Shown: positions 41,840 through 51,305 of the stretch, in pieces
Position numbering within the stretch: the first letter of the stretch is position 1
Layout: each line of letters starts with the position of its first letter
NCBI GenBank assembly: GCA_041391965.1
Contig: JAWKMZ010000001.1
Coordinates: 1-64,000 of the forward strand
Direction: 5' to 3'
DNA: 64,000 nucleotides
Source: JAWKMZ01 sp041391965
GTDB lineage: Bacteria > Bacteroidota > Bacteroidia > Flavobacteriales > Flavobacteriaceae
Made by a program: the position numbers and the translations under genes
Notes under the pieces: generated by a model
The model's database searches: none
Seen by the model: only the letters and a program-made list of their open reading frames with translations
Told to the model about the DNA's origin: nothing

Positions 41840-44251
41840 ATGCGCTATCTACTATTACTCATTTGTATTACATTTTCAACTCAATCTACTAACGGACAAA
41901 ATACGATTTCTATAAAAGAAACGCTTACCAATACTTATACAGATTATTTTAATACAGAAAGAGAAACCATCTACTTACACTTCAACAAAAACACCTTTTT
42001 TAACACGGAGCCTATATGGTTCAAAGGCTACGTGTTTGATAAAAAAAATGGTATCCCATTTATTAGTACTACCAATGTTTATGTGTCGCTCATAGATGCA
42101 GATGGGAATGAAATTACAAACAAGCTATTTTTTGCCCAAAATGGTCTATTTAGTGGTAGTTTTGATATAGAATCTTCTATTCCAGCAGGCTATTATTTTA
42201 TAAAAGCTTATACTAATTGGATGAACAATTTTGTAGAAGATGAGTCTTATACCTCGTCACCCATCAAAATACTGAATACGGCAGCATCTAAAGAGCAAGA
42301 CAAAAAACCAGTTGTAGCAAATTTTGACTTACAATTTCTACCTGAAGGTGGTCATTGCATATCTGGAGTTACTAATACTTTTGGTCTAAAAATAATTGAT
42401 TGCAACAGTGAAGGTCTTGAAATAGAAGGTGTCATAAAAGACTCGAAAGGAACACTACTTACTAATTTTAAAAGTAATGCTTTGGGGTTGGGTAAGTTTG
42501 ATTTAGCTATGGAAGATCAGGAAATTTATACTGCTTATTATTCTATTGATGGAGAAGAGTACACATTACAATTACCCATCTCTGAACCTCAAGGCTACAC
42601 AATATCAATTAATAATTACACCAACAAAACTACTACTTTTGTCAGCCTAAAGACTAATGCAATCACTCTACAGAATACTGCAGGAAAAACCTATTATTTA
42701 GTAATTAATCAAAACAATAAAGTATCGGTCGTCAATCTAAAAACAGATGAATTAACTACTAATAACACTATCCCAATCTCTAATAAAAATCTTATTTCTG
42801 GCGTCAATACTATTAGCCTTTTTGACGACCAACTCCATCCTATTTTAGAACGTATGATTTTTAATTATGACGAAAATTCAATTCTAAAATCAAACATCTT
42901 TGTAGGCAAGGTAACTCAGGATTCTATTCCAATAAATCTCAGAACGTATACTAATTCAAACACTTCAATTGCTACAAACTTGAGCATTGCCATCTTACCA
43001 AAAGAATCTATTGCTTATTCAAAAAAGGAAGATATCATTAGTGCATTTATACTTAAACCTTACCTAAAAGGTTACATCCAAAATCCACATTATTATTTTT
43101 CTAACATAGACCGATTAAAAAAATACGATTTAGATTTATTATTGCTGACACAAGGTTGGAGCAAATACACCTGGGAAAACATAAAAACCGGAGCACAAAA
43201 ACTAACATACGCTTTTGATGCTGGTTTGTCCATAAAGGGCACTGTAAACATTCCAAAAAACAGTCAAGGTTATTCGGTACAACTATTTTCAATTGCAAAC
43301 AACCTGAATGAAATTGCTCAAATTGATAAAGATAATATGTTTTACTTTAACAACTTCTTTTTAAAAGATTCTGCCCAACTAAATTTTACAGTTTTAAAAG
43401 ATGGTGTTATTATGGATAAAATAAAACCTTTTGCCCAACTTACAGACAATAATCATCGTTTAAAATATAAATTCAAATTACAAAATCAATGTCGTATCAC
43501 AAACAAAACCATACATGATTATTCTACTTTTTTAACTGATGGACAAGTTTTGGACACCATTAGTTTGGCCTACAAAAAAACTTATAAAGTGAGCAATTTA
43601 GAACATGAAAAATCTTATATAGCTAATGTTTACAGCAAAGGCATCAAAATAGATTCGATCACAAAACGCTATTATAAGTATGTATTGGATATTATCAACT
43701 CGCATGGATTTGCTGTTGATGAGATAACCTCAGCAAGCATAAAATCTGGCAAAGGAATGGTAAGAATCAAAAATCGAAACCCTGTTACATTTATGGCAAG
43801 CAATGAGCCTTTATTGGTTATTGACGACTCTCCTTACGGAAATAATTACGATGTTTTACTCAATATGACTTTAGATGATATTGACGAAATATATATTGAC
43901 CCAAATGGAAATGGTTATGGTGCAAGAGGTGGTGCTGGTGTTATAAGAGTTTATAGAAAGCAAGGTGGTAGAAATTTCAATAAGAAAAATGTAGCACATG
44001 AATTTATTGTTAATCATGGGTTCTCAACAGAAAAAAAGTTTTACATCCCGCAATTTTATAGCCTTTCAAAATCTAATTTCTTAAATTATGTAACTATAGA
44101 TTGGCACCCAAACATTACAACTGATGACAATGGAAGAGCTACGTACTCAATTTTTAATACCAATACAACAGATGCCATCGCAATTATTCAAGGTTTTTCT
44201 GCAGATGGAAAATTATTATCTGAAATTAAAGAGATTAAGCTTTTAGAATAA
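41840..44251 (+). CDS. Exported macroglobulin-like protein with TonB-plug-like C-terminal domain
   Basis: 803 residues. A signal peptide (YLLLLICITFSTQSTNGQ) leads into macroglobulin-like beta domains: ETIYLHFNKNTFFNTEPIWF at about 33-52 resembles the MG2 domain of A2Ms, followed by QFLPEGGHCISGVTNTFGLK. Near 640-715 a module like a TonB receptor plug is seen (NEPLLVIDDSPYGN, IDEIYIDPNGNGYGARGGAG, VIRVYRK). There is no thioester motif and no beta barrel, so it is not a receptor. The layout repeats on a small scale what the giant A2M at 12804 shows. Probably periplasmic or outer-membrane associated; role unknown. Confidence 0.83.
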   Translation: MRYLLLLICITFSTQSTNGQNTISIKETLTNTYTDYFNTERETIYLHFNKNTFFNTEPIWFKGYVFDKKNGIPFISTTNVYVSLIDADGNEITNKLFFAQNGLFSGSFDIESSIPAGYYFIKAYTNWMNNFVEDESYTSSPIKILNTAASKEQDKKPVVANFDLQFLPEGGHCISGVTNTFGLKIIDCNSEGLEIEGVIKDSKGTLLTNFKSNALGLGKFDLAMEDQEIYTAYYSIDGEEYTLQLPISEPQGYTISINNYTNKTTTFVSLKTNAITLQNTAGKTYYLVINQNNKVSVVNLKTDELTTNNTIPISNKNLISGVNTISLFDDQLHPILERMIFNYDENSILKSNIFVGKVTQDSIPINLRTYTNSNTSIATNLSIAILPKESIAYSKKEDIISAFILKPYLKGYIQNPHYYFSNIDRLKKYDLDLLLLTQGWSKYTWENIKTGAQKLTYAFDAGLSIKGTVNIPKNSQGYSVQLFSIANNLNEIAQIDKDNMFYFNNFFLKDSAQLNFTVLKDGVIMDKIKPFAQLTDNNHRLKYKFKLQNQCRITNKTIHDYSTFLTDGQVLDTISLAYKKTYKVSNLEHEKSYIANVYSKGIKIDSITKRYYKYVLDIINSHGFAVDEITSASIKSGKGMVRIKNRNPVTFMASNEPLLVIDDSPYGNNYDVLLNMTLDDIDEIYIDPNGNGYGARGGAGVIRVYRKQGGRNFNKKNVAHEFIVNHGFSTEKKFYIPQFYSLSKSNFLNYVTIDWHPNITTDDNGRATYSIFNTNTTDAIAIIQGFSADGKLLSEIKEIKLLE

Positions 44252-44284
44252 TCAAAAACGCCTCAATATATTTGAGGCGTTTTA
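44252..44284. terminator. Bidirectional terminator
   Basis: The perfect stem AAAACGCCTCAA (44254-44265) and TTGAGGCGTTTT (44271-44282) lies between the converging genes ending at 44251 and 44316. Confidence 0.85.
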
Positions 44285-44315
44285 ATATTCTAATTAAAAA
44301 TAATACCATTTATTC

Positions 44316-44669
44316 TCAATTTTTATGGTCATCAACCACTTGTTTATCTCTATATAAACAACACGGATCTACACTATTATAAGCCTCATCTGTTGCCTTT
44401 ATATCTTGAGTATCATGTCCAACATCAGCAATGTTTTGCTGAATGGTTTTTAAATTGGTTTTACGAGCATCATAAATTAATTTTAGCTCATGTGTGTTCA
44501 CATCCCAAATGGCAGATTTTACTCCTTTCGATTTAAAACATGCTTTTTCTATACGCTCTTTACACATCATACACACGCCATTCACTTCAATAGTTGCCTT
44601 TTCATTTTTATTTTGTGCAAACGCAATTGTTGATACAAATACTGCAATTATTACTATTACTTTTTTCAT
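44316..44669 (-). CDS. Exported heavy-metal-associated (HMA) protein
   Basis: 117 residues. A signal peptide (VIIAVFVSTIAFAQ) is followed by an HMA domain (about 26-92) with the metal site GVCMMCKER, a CxxC motif like that of copper chaperones. A further CC pair (DPCCLYRD, near 102) and a C-terminal His residue may also bind metal. It probably captures copper or a similar soft metal in the periplasm. It belongs to the metal cluster with the TonB receptor at 44787 but is separated from it by 117 bases, with an inverted repeat in its leader. Confidence 0.87.
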   Translation of the reverse strand: MKKVIVIIAVFVSTIAFAQNKNEKATIEVNGVCMMCKERIEKACFKSKGVKSAIWDVNTHELKLIYDARKTNLKTIQQNIADVGHDTQDIKATDEAYNSVDPCCLYRDKQVVDDHKN

Positions 44670-44683
44670 AATGTTAATTTTAT

Positions 44684-44705
44684 GATTCTCTCAAAATAGA
44701 GAATC
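44684..44705 (-). promoter_or_regulatory. Inverted repeat in the leader of the HMA gene
   Basis: GATTCTCT (44684-44691) and AGAGAATC (44698-44705) form a perfect 8-base inverted repeat with a 6-base spacer, 15 bases upstream of the HMA protein start. It has no T-run, so it could be an operator for a metal-sensing regulator. The regulator is not in this window. Confidence 0.3.
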
Positions 44706-44786
44706 TCTTGGTTAATATTGCTTTTTTTTCAATACAAATACACAAAAAAAATTTTAAACAACATTCGTGTATTTGTGGCTAATATA

Positions 44787-47027
44787 TTATTTTATTTTAA
44801 ATCGTAATCCTGCAAAATAACTACTTCCAAAAATTGGACCATATACAAAGGTTGTATCAAAATTTGGTCCAAAAGGATTATCAGCTGCTAAAACAGGATT
44901 ACTTTGTCTCACATTGGAGATGTTTTCACCTCCTAAATATACTTCAAATTTTGGAGAAAACACTTTGGTTACCTGAGCATTTAAGGTACCAACCGATGGC
45001 GAATAGCTTGTTAATTGATATTGCACTGGGTTTGTAGCGGTCGATGGAAAACGTTGTTGGCCAACCCAATTGTACGTGGCATCAAATTTCCAATAAGCAC
45101 CATTGTCTTTTTGATGAGTTTGATATGAGGCATTCGCAAAAAAGCGATGTTTTGGTGTTAATGGTCTTTCCAATTTGCCAGATTTGTATTGGGTTTTTAC
45201 ATCATAATATTTATAAGCCGTTCGCAAATCAAAATGTTCAAATACATTATAATTCATCTCAATCTGAAAACTGTTAGCATAACTGCTTCCATCTAAATTA
45301 TAAAAATTAACCTCTTGCGGATTTTCATAATCTACTACTACTTGATTTTGAAAATCGGTTCGATAATAGTCTAAAGTAACATCGGCTTTTTTTCCAAAGA
45401 GATGAAAGCCTTGCAAAAATGACACACCATAATTCCATGCAATTTCTGGGTCTAATCCATAAATTTTTCCATTGGTATTTACAATATTTATACTTCTGGA
45501 AGTGGCAAAAATGTTTTGGTTTTCAGTAAAAATATTAGCACTTCGCTTACCTCTACCAAAAGAAGCTCTTAATGCTGATTTTGCCCAAGGTGTGTAACGT
45601 ACATGAACTCTTGGAGTGATGAAATTACCCAATAAATTATGATGGTCCACACGGATTCCTGCGGTTAGATTCAGGTTGTCCATATTATCAAAATTATACT
45701 CAAAAAAAGCACCAACAGAGTTTTCATTTCGTCCAAAATCTGAAGTGTTAACCATTTCATTATAATGGTCATACGTATAGCTCAAGCCTGTTTCAATTTT
45801 GTTTCTGGAATCGCTTATTATGGAATTGTAAATAGCATTTGCGTACACACTATTATGCAAAATATCATACTGATTGAGCCCAAAATAAGAATCTTGATTA
45901 TGGCTACTGTAAGCCAACTGAACTCCAATACTTTGCCAAGGAATTTCAGGGTTGACATAACCCAATTTTGCAGACACATCAACACGTTCAGTATTTATTT
46001 CACTTCCCCAAGCATTGGTGGTTAACTTATCGGTATCTGGATTAAAATTAACTTGACCAGTTTGTTTGGCATCATTTAAATATCTGAAATTAATAAAACT
46101 CATAAAGCCTTTTTCGGTATTGGTATATTGCCAACGGTTCATCAGATTAATCTGTTTTTGCAAAGGCATGTCTAAAAAAGAATCGTCATTGGTATCAGAC
46201 TTTTTGTCTCTGAGATTGCCATGGATATACAAACCTGTTTGCCATTTGTCGCTCACTTTTGTATTTAAATGGGTGTTTAGCTCCAAACGTCCATTAGCAT
46301 TTCCGTAGGCATTGACAAATAATTTATCGTCTGTTGAGGGTTTTTGTAATTCTGCATTAATTTGGCCAGCAATACTTTCATAACCATTAACTACGCTACC
46401 TGCACCTTTGGTAATTTGAATGCTTTGCACCCAAGTTCCTGGTATAAAACTTAGTCCATACGCTTGTGCTGCACCTCTAACGGTTGGTACATTTTCAGTA
46501 GTTATTAATATGTAAGGGCTTGTTAGACCCAGCATTTTTATTTGACGTGTTCCTGTAATGGCATCAGCAAAATTAACATCAATGGACGGATTGGTTTCAA
46601 AACTTTCAGAAAGGTTACAACAAGCCGCTTTAAGCAATTCGTCACTACTTACCAACGTGACGTTTTGTGCTTGCATATATGATTTTGAAGTAGATTGCTT
46701 TCTGGAAGTAACTGTAACTTCATCTAAATTACTTGTTGGATTTAACCAATGATGCACCATTTTTGGTTCTGTAATTGTAAGTGTATCTGTTGTGAAACCT
46801 ACATAACTCACCACTAATTTAGCATATGTTTTTTGATAAGGAATTGTAAATTTTCCATCAATATCAGTAACCGTTCCAACTGTTGTGTCTAACCAATAGA
46901 CATTGGCTCCAGGTAAGGGAATCATTTTATTTTCTGGATTTGCTTCCATTATCATTCCTTTTATTTCGTTTTGAGAAAATGAAACTAAAGGAACGATTAA
47001 TAATAATATATAGAGTATTTTTTTCAT
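44787..47027 (-). CDS. TonB-dependent outer-membrane receptor
   Basis: 746 residues. The signal peptide (LYILLLIVPLVSFS) is followed by a CarboxypepD_reg-like domain (about 20-95: PGANVYWLDTTVGTVTDIDG), the plug (about 105-225: LDEVTVTSRKQSTSK, then ILITTENVPT and IQITKGAGSVVNGYESIAG) and a 22-strand-type barrel to the last aromatic residues (SSYFAGLRFKIK). Its operon neighbours are the HMA/MauE-like gene (overlap of one base, TAATG) and the HYC_CC_PP gene, which suggests uptake of a metal complex such as copper, though the substrate is inferred. It is not a SusC (no SusD partner). Confidence 0.92.
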   Translation of the reverse strand: MKKILYILLLIVPLVSFSQNEIKGMIMEANPENKMIPLPGANVYWLDTTVGTVTDIDGKFTIPYQKTYAKLVVSYVGFTTDTLTITEPKMVHHWLNPTSNLDEVTVTSRKQSTSKSYMQAQNVTLVSSDELLKAACCNLSESFETNPSIDVNFADAITGTRQIKMLGLTSPYILITTENVPTVRGAAQAYGLSFIPGTWVQSIQITKGAGSVVNGYESIAGQINAELQKPSTDDKLFVNAYGNANGRLELNTHLNTKVSDKWQTGLYIHGNLRDKKSDTNDDSFLDMPLQKQINLMNRWQYTNTEKGFMSFINFRYLNDAKQTGQVNFNPDTDKLTTNAWGSEINTERVDVSAKLGYVNPEIPWQSIGVQLAYSSHNQDSYFGLNQYDILHNSVYANAIYNSIISDSRNKIETGLSYTYDHYNEMVNTSDFGRNENSVGAFFEYNFDNMDNLNLTAGIRVDHHNLLGNFITPRVHVRYTPWAKSALRASFGRGKRSANIFTENQNIFATSRSINIVNTNGKIYGLDPEIAWNYGVSFLQGFHLFGKKADVTLDYYRTDFQNQVVVDYENPQEVNFYNLDGSSYANSFQIEMNYNVFEHFDLRTAYKYYDVKTQYKSGKLERPLTPKHRFFANASYQTHQKDNGAYWKFDATYNWVGQQRFPSTATNPVQYQLTSYSPSVGTLNAQVTKVFSPKFEVYLGGENISNVRQSNPVLAADNPFGPNFDTTFVYGPIFGSSYFAGLRFKIK

Positions 47028-47758
47028 TAGATATAGGTTTTAATAAGCATGACAATAGCCATGATAATCATAATAGTGTTTTCAATAAATGTTGCTTTGG
47101 TCATTGGAAGTTTTAAAGCGGTTCCGAGACATGCACATTGAATCGCTTTTTTATTTAATAGGGTTTTAGTAACTCCAAATGTGGTAGTTCCTAAAATAAT
47201 TATTGTTATAATTAATGCCATAGGTATTTGGATTCGCATTAAAAACAAAATCCCTAAACCCAGTTCTATAAATGGGTAAACCCACGCATAAGCAGGAATT
47301 AGTTTAGCTAAAGGATCGTACATTTTAAAACTTTCAGGAAACCCTTTTAAATCTAAGAGTTTAAAAAAGCTGAATACTATATAAAATAAACCCATAAAAT
47401 CGAGCATAAAATTATTAGCATCCCAAGGATTAAAATTTAGAAGAATAGCTGCAACAATAATATATCCAAAGATGAGAAACAGTGGAAACAACTGCTGCAA
47501 ATCGTTTTTTTCAGCTTTAATATCTGAAGTAGATGTTGCAAAAATATTAGTTTCTTTCTTTTCTAAAATTGAATATTTATCTGAAAGTGCGCTTTGCAAT
47601 GTTTTGGTTGAAATGTGCTGTTTCATTGTAATCACAGCTTCAGAAGTTTCTAAATTGACCTCAACATTTTCAACATTATTTAATGATTGTAGTGCTTTTT
47701 CAACTGAAGCTTTACAACCGTTACAGGTCATTCCTGTAACTATATACGTATGTTTCAT
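47027..47758 (-). CDS. HMA domain fused to a MauE/DoxX-like membrane protein
   Basis: 243 residues from MKHTYIVTGMTCNGCK; an earlier start at 47818 would place residues before the HMA domain with no support. The N-terminal HMA domain (1-68) has the soft-metal site TGMTCNGCKASVEKAL. Four membrane segments follow (about 90-240), of the MauE type found in redox-associated membrane proteins. The combination suggests delivery or reduction of a metal at the inner membrane. The stop overlaps the TonB receptor start. It is probably transcribed with the receptor and the HYC_CC_PP gene. Confidence 0.85.
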   Translation of the reverse strand: MKHTYIVTGMTCNGCKASVEKALQSLNNVENVEVNLETSEAVITMKQHISTKTLQSALSDKYSILEKKETNIFATSTSDIKAEKNDLQQLFPLFLIFGYIIVAAILLNFNPWDANNFMLDFMGLFYIVFSFFKLLDLKGFPESFKMYDPLAKLIPAYAWVYPFIELGLGILFLMRIQIPMALIITIIILGTTTFGVTKTLLNKKAIQCACLGTALKLPMTKATFIENTIMIIMAIVMLIKTYI

Positions 47759-47831
47759 TAGAATTAAAAATTTGGTTAAACAAAATTGTAAGACTTTCTG
47801 CCTAAGCAGAAATGACATAAAAATTGTTTAA

Positions 47832-48245
47832 TCAAATGATGAAAACTTGGTCTAAAACCTGAATGTCTGCAACCAAATTTGGTGGAGAGTAGTTTTTATG
47901 AGGAATTACTTGTTCTGGTAAACCTTCAAAAAGATTAATGTAAGTGTAAGCAAAACTTGCTAAAAATAGTTGTTGCTGCAAGTGCAAATCTTCAAAAGAG
48001 GTCAGTTTTAATTTATCTTGCCCTTTGACAACTTCCAATTTGTCTTTACAACATCCTTTTTTCATTACAGACGTTGTTTGATTGGCATCTGAATCTTTTT
48101 CACAACTTTTTGCTTTGGTAAAAACAGCAGTATCAATTAGAGTTGTACCACAAAAATGTTTCTCTATTGTAAATGAAAGTGTGGACAAAAGCACTAAAAG
48201 TGCCAATGTCATTGAAAAAACTTTATGTAATGCTTTTTTTACCAC
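47832..48245 (-). CDS. HYC_CC_PP family exported protein
   Basis: 137 residues. A signal peptide (MTLALLVLLSTLSF) is followed by the three spaced motifs of the family: KHFCGTTL, GCCKD in the middle and SPP near the C-terminus. Other Cys residues give six in all, so metal binding or disulfide formation is likely. The family is common in Flavobacteriia and often lies next to HMA and TonB-receptor genes, as here. Start is the first Met of the signal. Confidence 0.8.
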   Translation of the reverse strand: MVKKALHKVFSMTLALLVLLSTLSFTIEKHFCGTTLIDTAVFTKAKSCEKDSDANQTTSVMKKGCCKDKLEVVKGQDKLKLTSFEDLHLQQQLFLASFAYTYINLFEGLPEQVIPHKNYSPPNLVADIQVLDQVFII

Positions 48246-48302
48246 GAAGCGAATTTACAAAAAATTGAATTACTATCTAATTTTTACAAAAGTCTTAACA
48301 TA

Positions 48303-48731
48303 TTACTGTTTCAACGTGTTGTAATAAAACGCTGGCAACACTAGTAACAAAATTAGTGGTTGAATTAAAAACCGTCTGATATTAAAAAAGATATAATAAT
48401 TTTCTTGTTTTGGATTGATAACAAAGTATAAAAACATCAAAATTAACACACAATAAGAAAAGACATAAATCAATACTGAAAATTTAACAATGCTTTTATC
48501 TTTAAAAAACAGAAATATAATTCCAATTGAAATGAGCGAATTAAGTACATATCGCAAGCTCGTAAACATAACAAGCTTAAAAATTTCACGTCGTGGATTA
48601 TCTATATACAAATAATCGTTTTTAAAAAAATTCAAATAAGGATCGTAAAACAGGTTGTTTTCAAAAGCTCTTATCAAGACCAAAAGTCCGAATAAAACAA
48701 AGAGCAAGCCATATTTTACAGTAGTATTCAT
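48303..48731 (-). CDS. Exosortase F-associated membrane protein
   Basis: 142 residues with four hydrophobic segments. The gene overlaps xrtF by one base (TGATG), so the two are translated together. The pattern of four helices and the position directly after xrtF fit the XrtF-associated protein found with every exosortase F. Its role is unknown, but it probably forms part of the sorting machinery in the inner membrane. Confidence 0.85.
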   Translation of the reverse strand: MNTTVKYGLLFVLFGLLVLIRAFENNLFYDPYLNFFKNDYLYIDNPRREIFKLVMFTSLRYVLNSLISIGIIFLFFKDKSIVKFSVLIYVFSYCVLILMFLYFVINPKQENYYIFFNIRRFLIQPLILLLVLPAFYYNTLKQ

Positions 48732-49276
48732 CAGCTCTTTTTAAGTTTAGAAAACCGATTGACCCAAAACATCCAAAGCAAAAACACCATGCCATAAATA
48801 ATAAGTGGAAAAATAACTGTGTGCAAAATTTCACGTCGCCAAGGATAATGGTACAACCCAACCGATAATATAACAATACGAATAAGGTTGATGGTGTAAA
48901 TTAAAACGCTTCCTGACAAACTATAAAAAAATGTGGTTTTTAACTTGCCTGCAAAAGCCACAATAAACGAAATAAACAAAATAATAATGCTTATAGAATT
49001 GCAGCCTTCAACCACACGTGCTACAAACTTATTGTTGATAATCAATTTTATAGAAGGCTCATTTGGATGCGGAATTGTTTGAGCTGTGTAACCAAGTGCG
49101 TTTATTAATGCTTCGCTTTGTTTGGCAACCAAATTGGTCACATAATCTGGATAATAAACCGAATTTTTTGAAAAATCTAAATATAATTTATACGCTAATG
49201 TTAAAACTGCGTAAACAATTAAAAACGTAAGAATAAACTTGATAACCGACTTGTATTTGACAATGAGTGCTTTCAA
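48731..49276 (-). CDS. xrtF: Exosortase family protein XrtF
   Basis: 181 residues, a polytopic inner-membrane protease/transpeptidase. The exosortase catalytic residues are all visible: Cys92 in VEGCNSISI, Arg133 in INLIRIVIL and His152 in LHTVIFP. Exosortases cut a C-terminal sorting signal from exported proteins and attach the protein to the envelope; XrtF is the form of Flavobacteriia. No target with an obvious sorting signal is in the window. Confidence 0.92.
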   Translation of the reverse strand: MKALIVKYKSVIKFILTFLIVYAVLTLAYKLYLDFSKNSVYYPDYVTNLVAKQSEALINALGYTAQTIPHPNEPSIKLIINNKFVARVVEGCNSISIIILFISFIVAFAGKLKTTFFYSLSGSVLIYTINLIRIVILSVGLYHYPWRREILHTVIFPLIIYGMVFLLWMFWVNRFSKLKKS

Positions 49277-49366
49277 AAAAAAATCAACTTTATATGGATG
49301 TTAAAATTATATAAAAAGCCAATAAAAATTACGCTTTTTAAATACTTTTACCAAAACTTTTGAACA

Positions 49367-49825
49367 ATGACTTTTGAGCAGCTAAAACCTAAGGTTAGAA
49401 CTATTATTTTAAATCAAAAACTAACAACTGACGAAAAACTTTTAGCTATTTGTCAATTGCTCGAAACGCATATTGACCATTATAATTGGGTTGGTTTTTA
49501 TTTTAGAAATGGCAACAAACAAGAATTAAAGTTAGGTCCTTATGTTGGTGCACCTACAGATCATACTATTATTCCGTTTGGAAAAGGCATTTGTGGACAA
49601 GTAGCTGTGAGCAATCAAAATTTTGTAGTGCCAGATGTTGCAGCCCAAGACAATTATATTGCGTGCAGTCTAACTGTAAAAGCCGAAATTGTAATTCCTA
49701 TTTTTGTAAATTGCGAAAATATAGGACAGATAGATATTGATTCTAATACTCCAGACCCTTTTACCAATGCTGATGAGCGTTTTTTAGAGTATGTTTGTAA
49801 ACAAGTGGCTACTATACTTGTCTAA
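49367..49825 (+). CDS. GAF-domain protein, free-methionine-R-sulfoxide-reductase-like
   Basis: 152 residues made of a single GAF domain. YNWVGFYF, GPYVGAPTDHTIIPFGKGIC, then NYIACS and IDIDSNTPDPF are the typical family motifs. Cys76 (KGICG) and Cys100 (YIACS) are spaced as in the reductase fRMsr, which repairs free methionine R-sulfoxide. A third Cys upstream, present in the E. coli enzyme, is not seen. It is likely cytoplasmic. Start at 49367 fits the family length. Confidence 0.85.
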   Translation: MTFEQLKPKVRTIILNQKLTTDEKLLAICQLLETHIDHYNWVGFYFRNGNKQELKLGPYVGAPTDHTIIPFGKGICGQVAVSNQNFVVPDVAAQDNYIACSLTVKAEIVIPIFVNCENIGQIDIDSNTPDPFTNADERFLEYVCKQVATILV

Positions 49826-49915
49826 ATTCTAAAAATTGCAAATTCCAATAAATTAGCTTTTGGAATTTGGTTTTTATTTTTTTTTTGAAATTTGGAATTT
49901 GAATGTTGAGATTTA
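49826..49915 (+). repeat. AT-rich dispersed repeat after the GAF gene
   Basis: CAAATTCCAATAAATTAGC, then TTGGAATTTGGTTTTTATTT and GAAATTTGGAATTTG resemble the groES-groEL spacer (39868-39985). Pairing of the AAATTCCAA and TTTGGAATTT blocks gives a hairpin. Confidence 0.5.
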
Positions 49916-49938
49916 TCATAAAACAACGTTTTTATGAT

Positions 49939-51192
49939 TTACATTCCAGTTCTAATGGCTTCCACAGGATCTAATTTTGAAGCTGAAATGGCAGGAATTA
50001 CACCAGAAATCAACCCGATAATTGTAGAAAGCACAAATCCTAAAAACATATTTCCTGTAGAAAGGACAAATTCAAAATCGCCTGTAAATTGCGAGGCAAT
50101 TATTGAAGCAACCCAAACAAAAAACAAACCAACCAAACCTCCAATAACAGCTAAAACAACAGCTTCAAACAAAAACTGAAACAATATAAATCGGTTTTTA
50201 GCACCTAATGACTTCTGAATTCCTATTAAATTGGTTCGTTCTTTAACACTTACAAACATAATGTTAGCAATACCAAAACCACCAACCAAAAGTGAAAACC
50301 CACTAATTATCCAACCCATCATATTCATGGTGCCAATCATACTGTCAATAGCGTCAGTGAGACCAGAAAGTATGTTGACAAAAAAATCATTGATGTCGCC
50401 ATCTTTAATGCCTCGTTTATTTCTTAATTTTTGTTCAATTTCAGCTTTAAACCCATTTATATCAACTCCATTTTTTGGTTTTATAATCACAATATGATTC
50501 ATACGTTCATTACTATCTCCAAATCTATTTCTTAAAAAATTTGCTGGTAAAAAAACAGAAGTATCATTACTATCACCAAATAACCCAGAACCTTCTTTTT
50601 TTACAACTCCAATAACTGTAAGCTTTTGTCCATAAATCCGAAGTTTTTTACCTAAAGGATTAAGATTTCCAAAAAGTGTTTTAGCAATTTCAGAACCAAT
50701 AACTATGACAGGAGCTCCAGAATTAGATTCAGATTCGTTATAAAAACGTCCCTCAGAAAATTTCAAAACTTGGATATCACTAAATTCTTGTGACACAGCA
50801 ACTGTATTGACATTTGAAACAGATTCTGCTTCATATCTAACCGTTTCTGGTTGCACAAAAAGCTGATAGGCAACATTTTCAGCTTCAGGCAAATTAGATT
50901 TTAGAAATTTGTATTCGTCATAAGAAACTTCAGGAAAGTTTAACCGTTTCCACCTTGGTACATCTGATGGTCCAAATGAAATCTTTGCCAAATACATTGT
51001 ATTTTTATCTAAACCACTTAATTGCTCTTTTATATTTTTATTTAAAGAATCTACAGCCGCCAAAACCGCAATAATAGAAAAAATACCTATGGTTACACCT
51101 AACAAAGAAAGAAACGTCCGAAGTTTATTATTGGACAACGCATTAATAGCAAACGTAAAACTCTCTTTAAATAACCTTAAGTAAAGTAGCAT
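49939..51192 (-). CDS. MacB/FtsX-type ABC transporter permease
   Basis: 417 residues with one N-terminal helix (about 20-42), a large extracytoplasmic MacB-PCD domain (45-280) and three helices (about 290-410) of the FtsX family, ending in VIPAISASKLDPVEAIRTGM. Proteins of this type couple a cytoplasmic ATPase to export of a lipoprotein, antibiotic or peptide. No ATPase gene lies beside it. The first residues, LFKESFTFAINALSNNKLRT, match the family. Confidence 0.9.
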   Translation of the reverse strand: MLLYLRLFKESFTFAINALSNNKLRTFLSLLGVTIGIFSIIAVLAAVDSLNKNIKEQLSGLDKNTMYLAKISFGPSDVPRWKRLNFPEVSYDEYKFLKSNLPEAENVAYQLFVQPETVRYEAESVSNVNTVAVSQEFSDIQVLKFSEGRFYNESESNSGAPVIVIGSEIAKTLFGNLNPLGKKLRIYGQKLTVIGVVKKEGSGLFGDSNDTSVFLPANFLRNRFGDSNERMNHIVIIKPKNGVDINGFKAEIEQKLRNKRGIKDGDINDFFVNILSGLTDAIDSMIGTMNMMGWIISGFSLLVGGFGIANIMFVSVKERTNLIGIQKSLGAKNRFILFQFLFEAVVLAVIGGLVGLFFVWVASIIASQFTGDFEFVLSTGNMFLGFVLSTIIGLISGVIPAISASKLDPVEAIRTGM

Positions 51193-51305
51193 GTAATTTT
51201 TGTGTTTTTTTACAAATTTAAAGATAGGACGTTTTTAACAATTTTTTGTTACAAAAAACTTAAATAAACTACCTTTTGATGCCCTAAATTTTCTTTAAGA
51301 ATATG

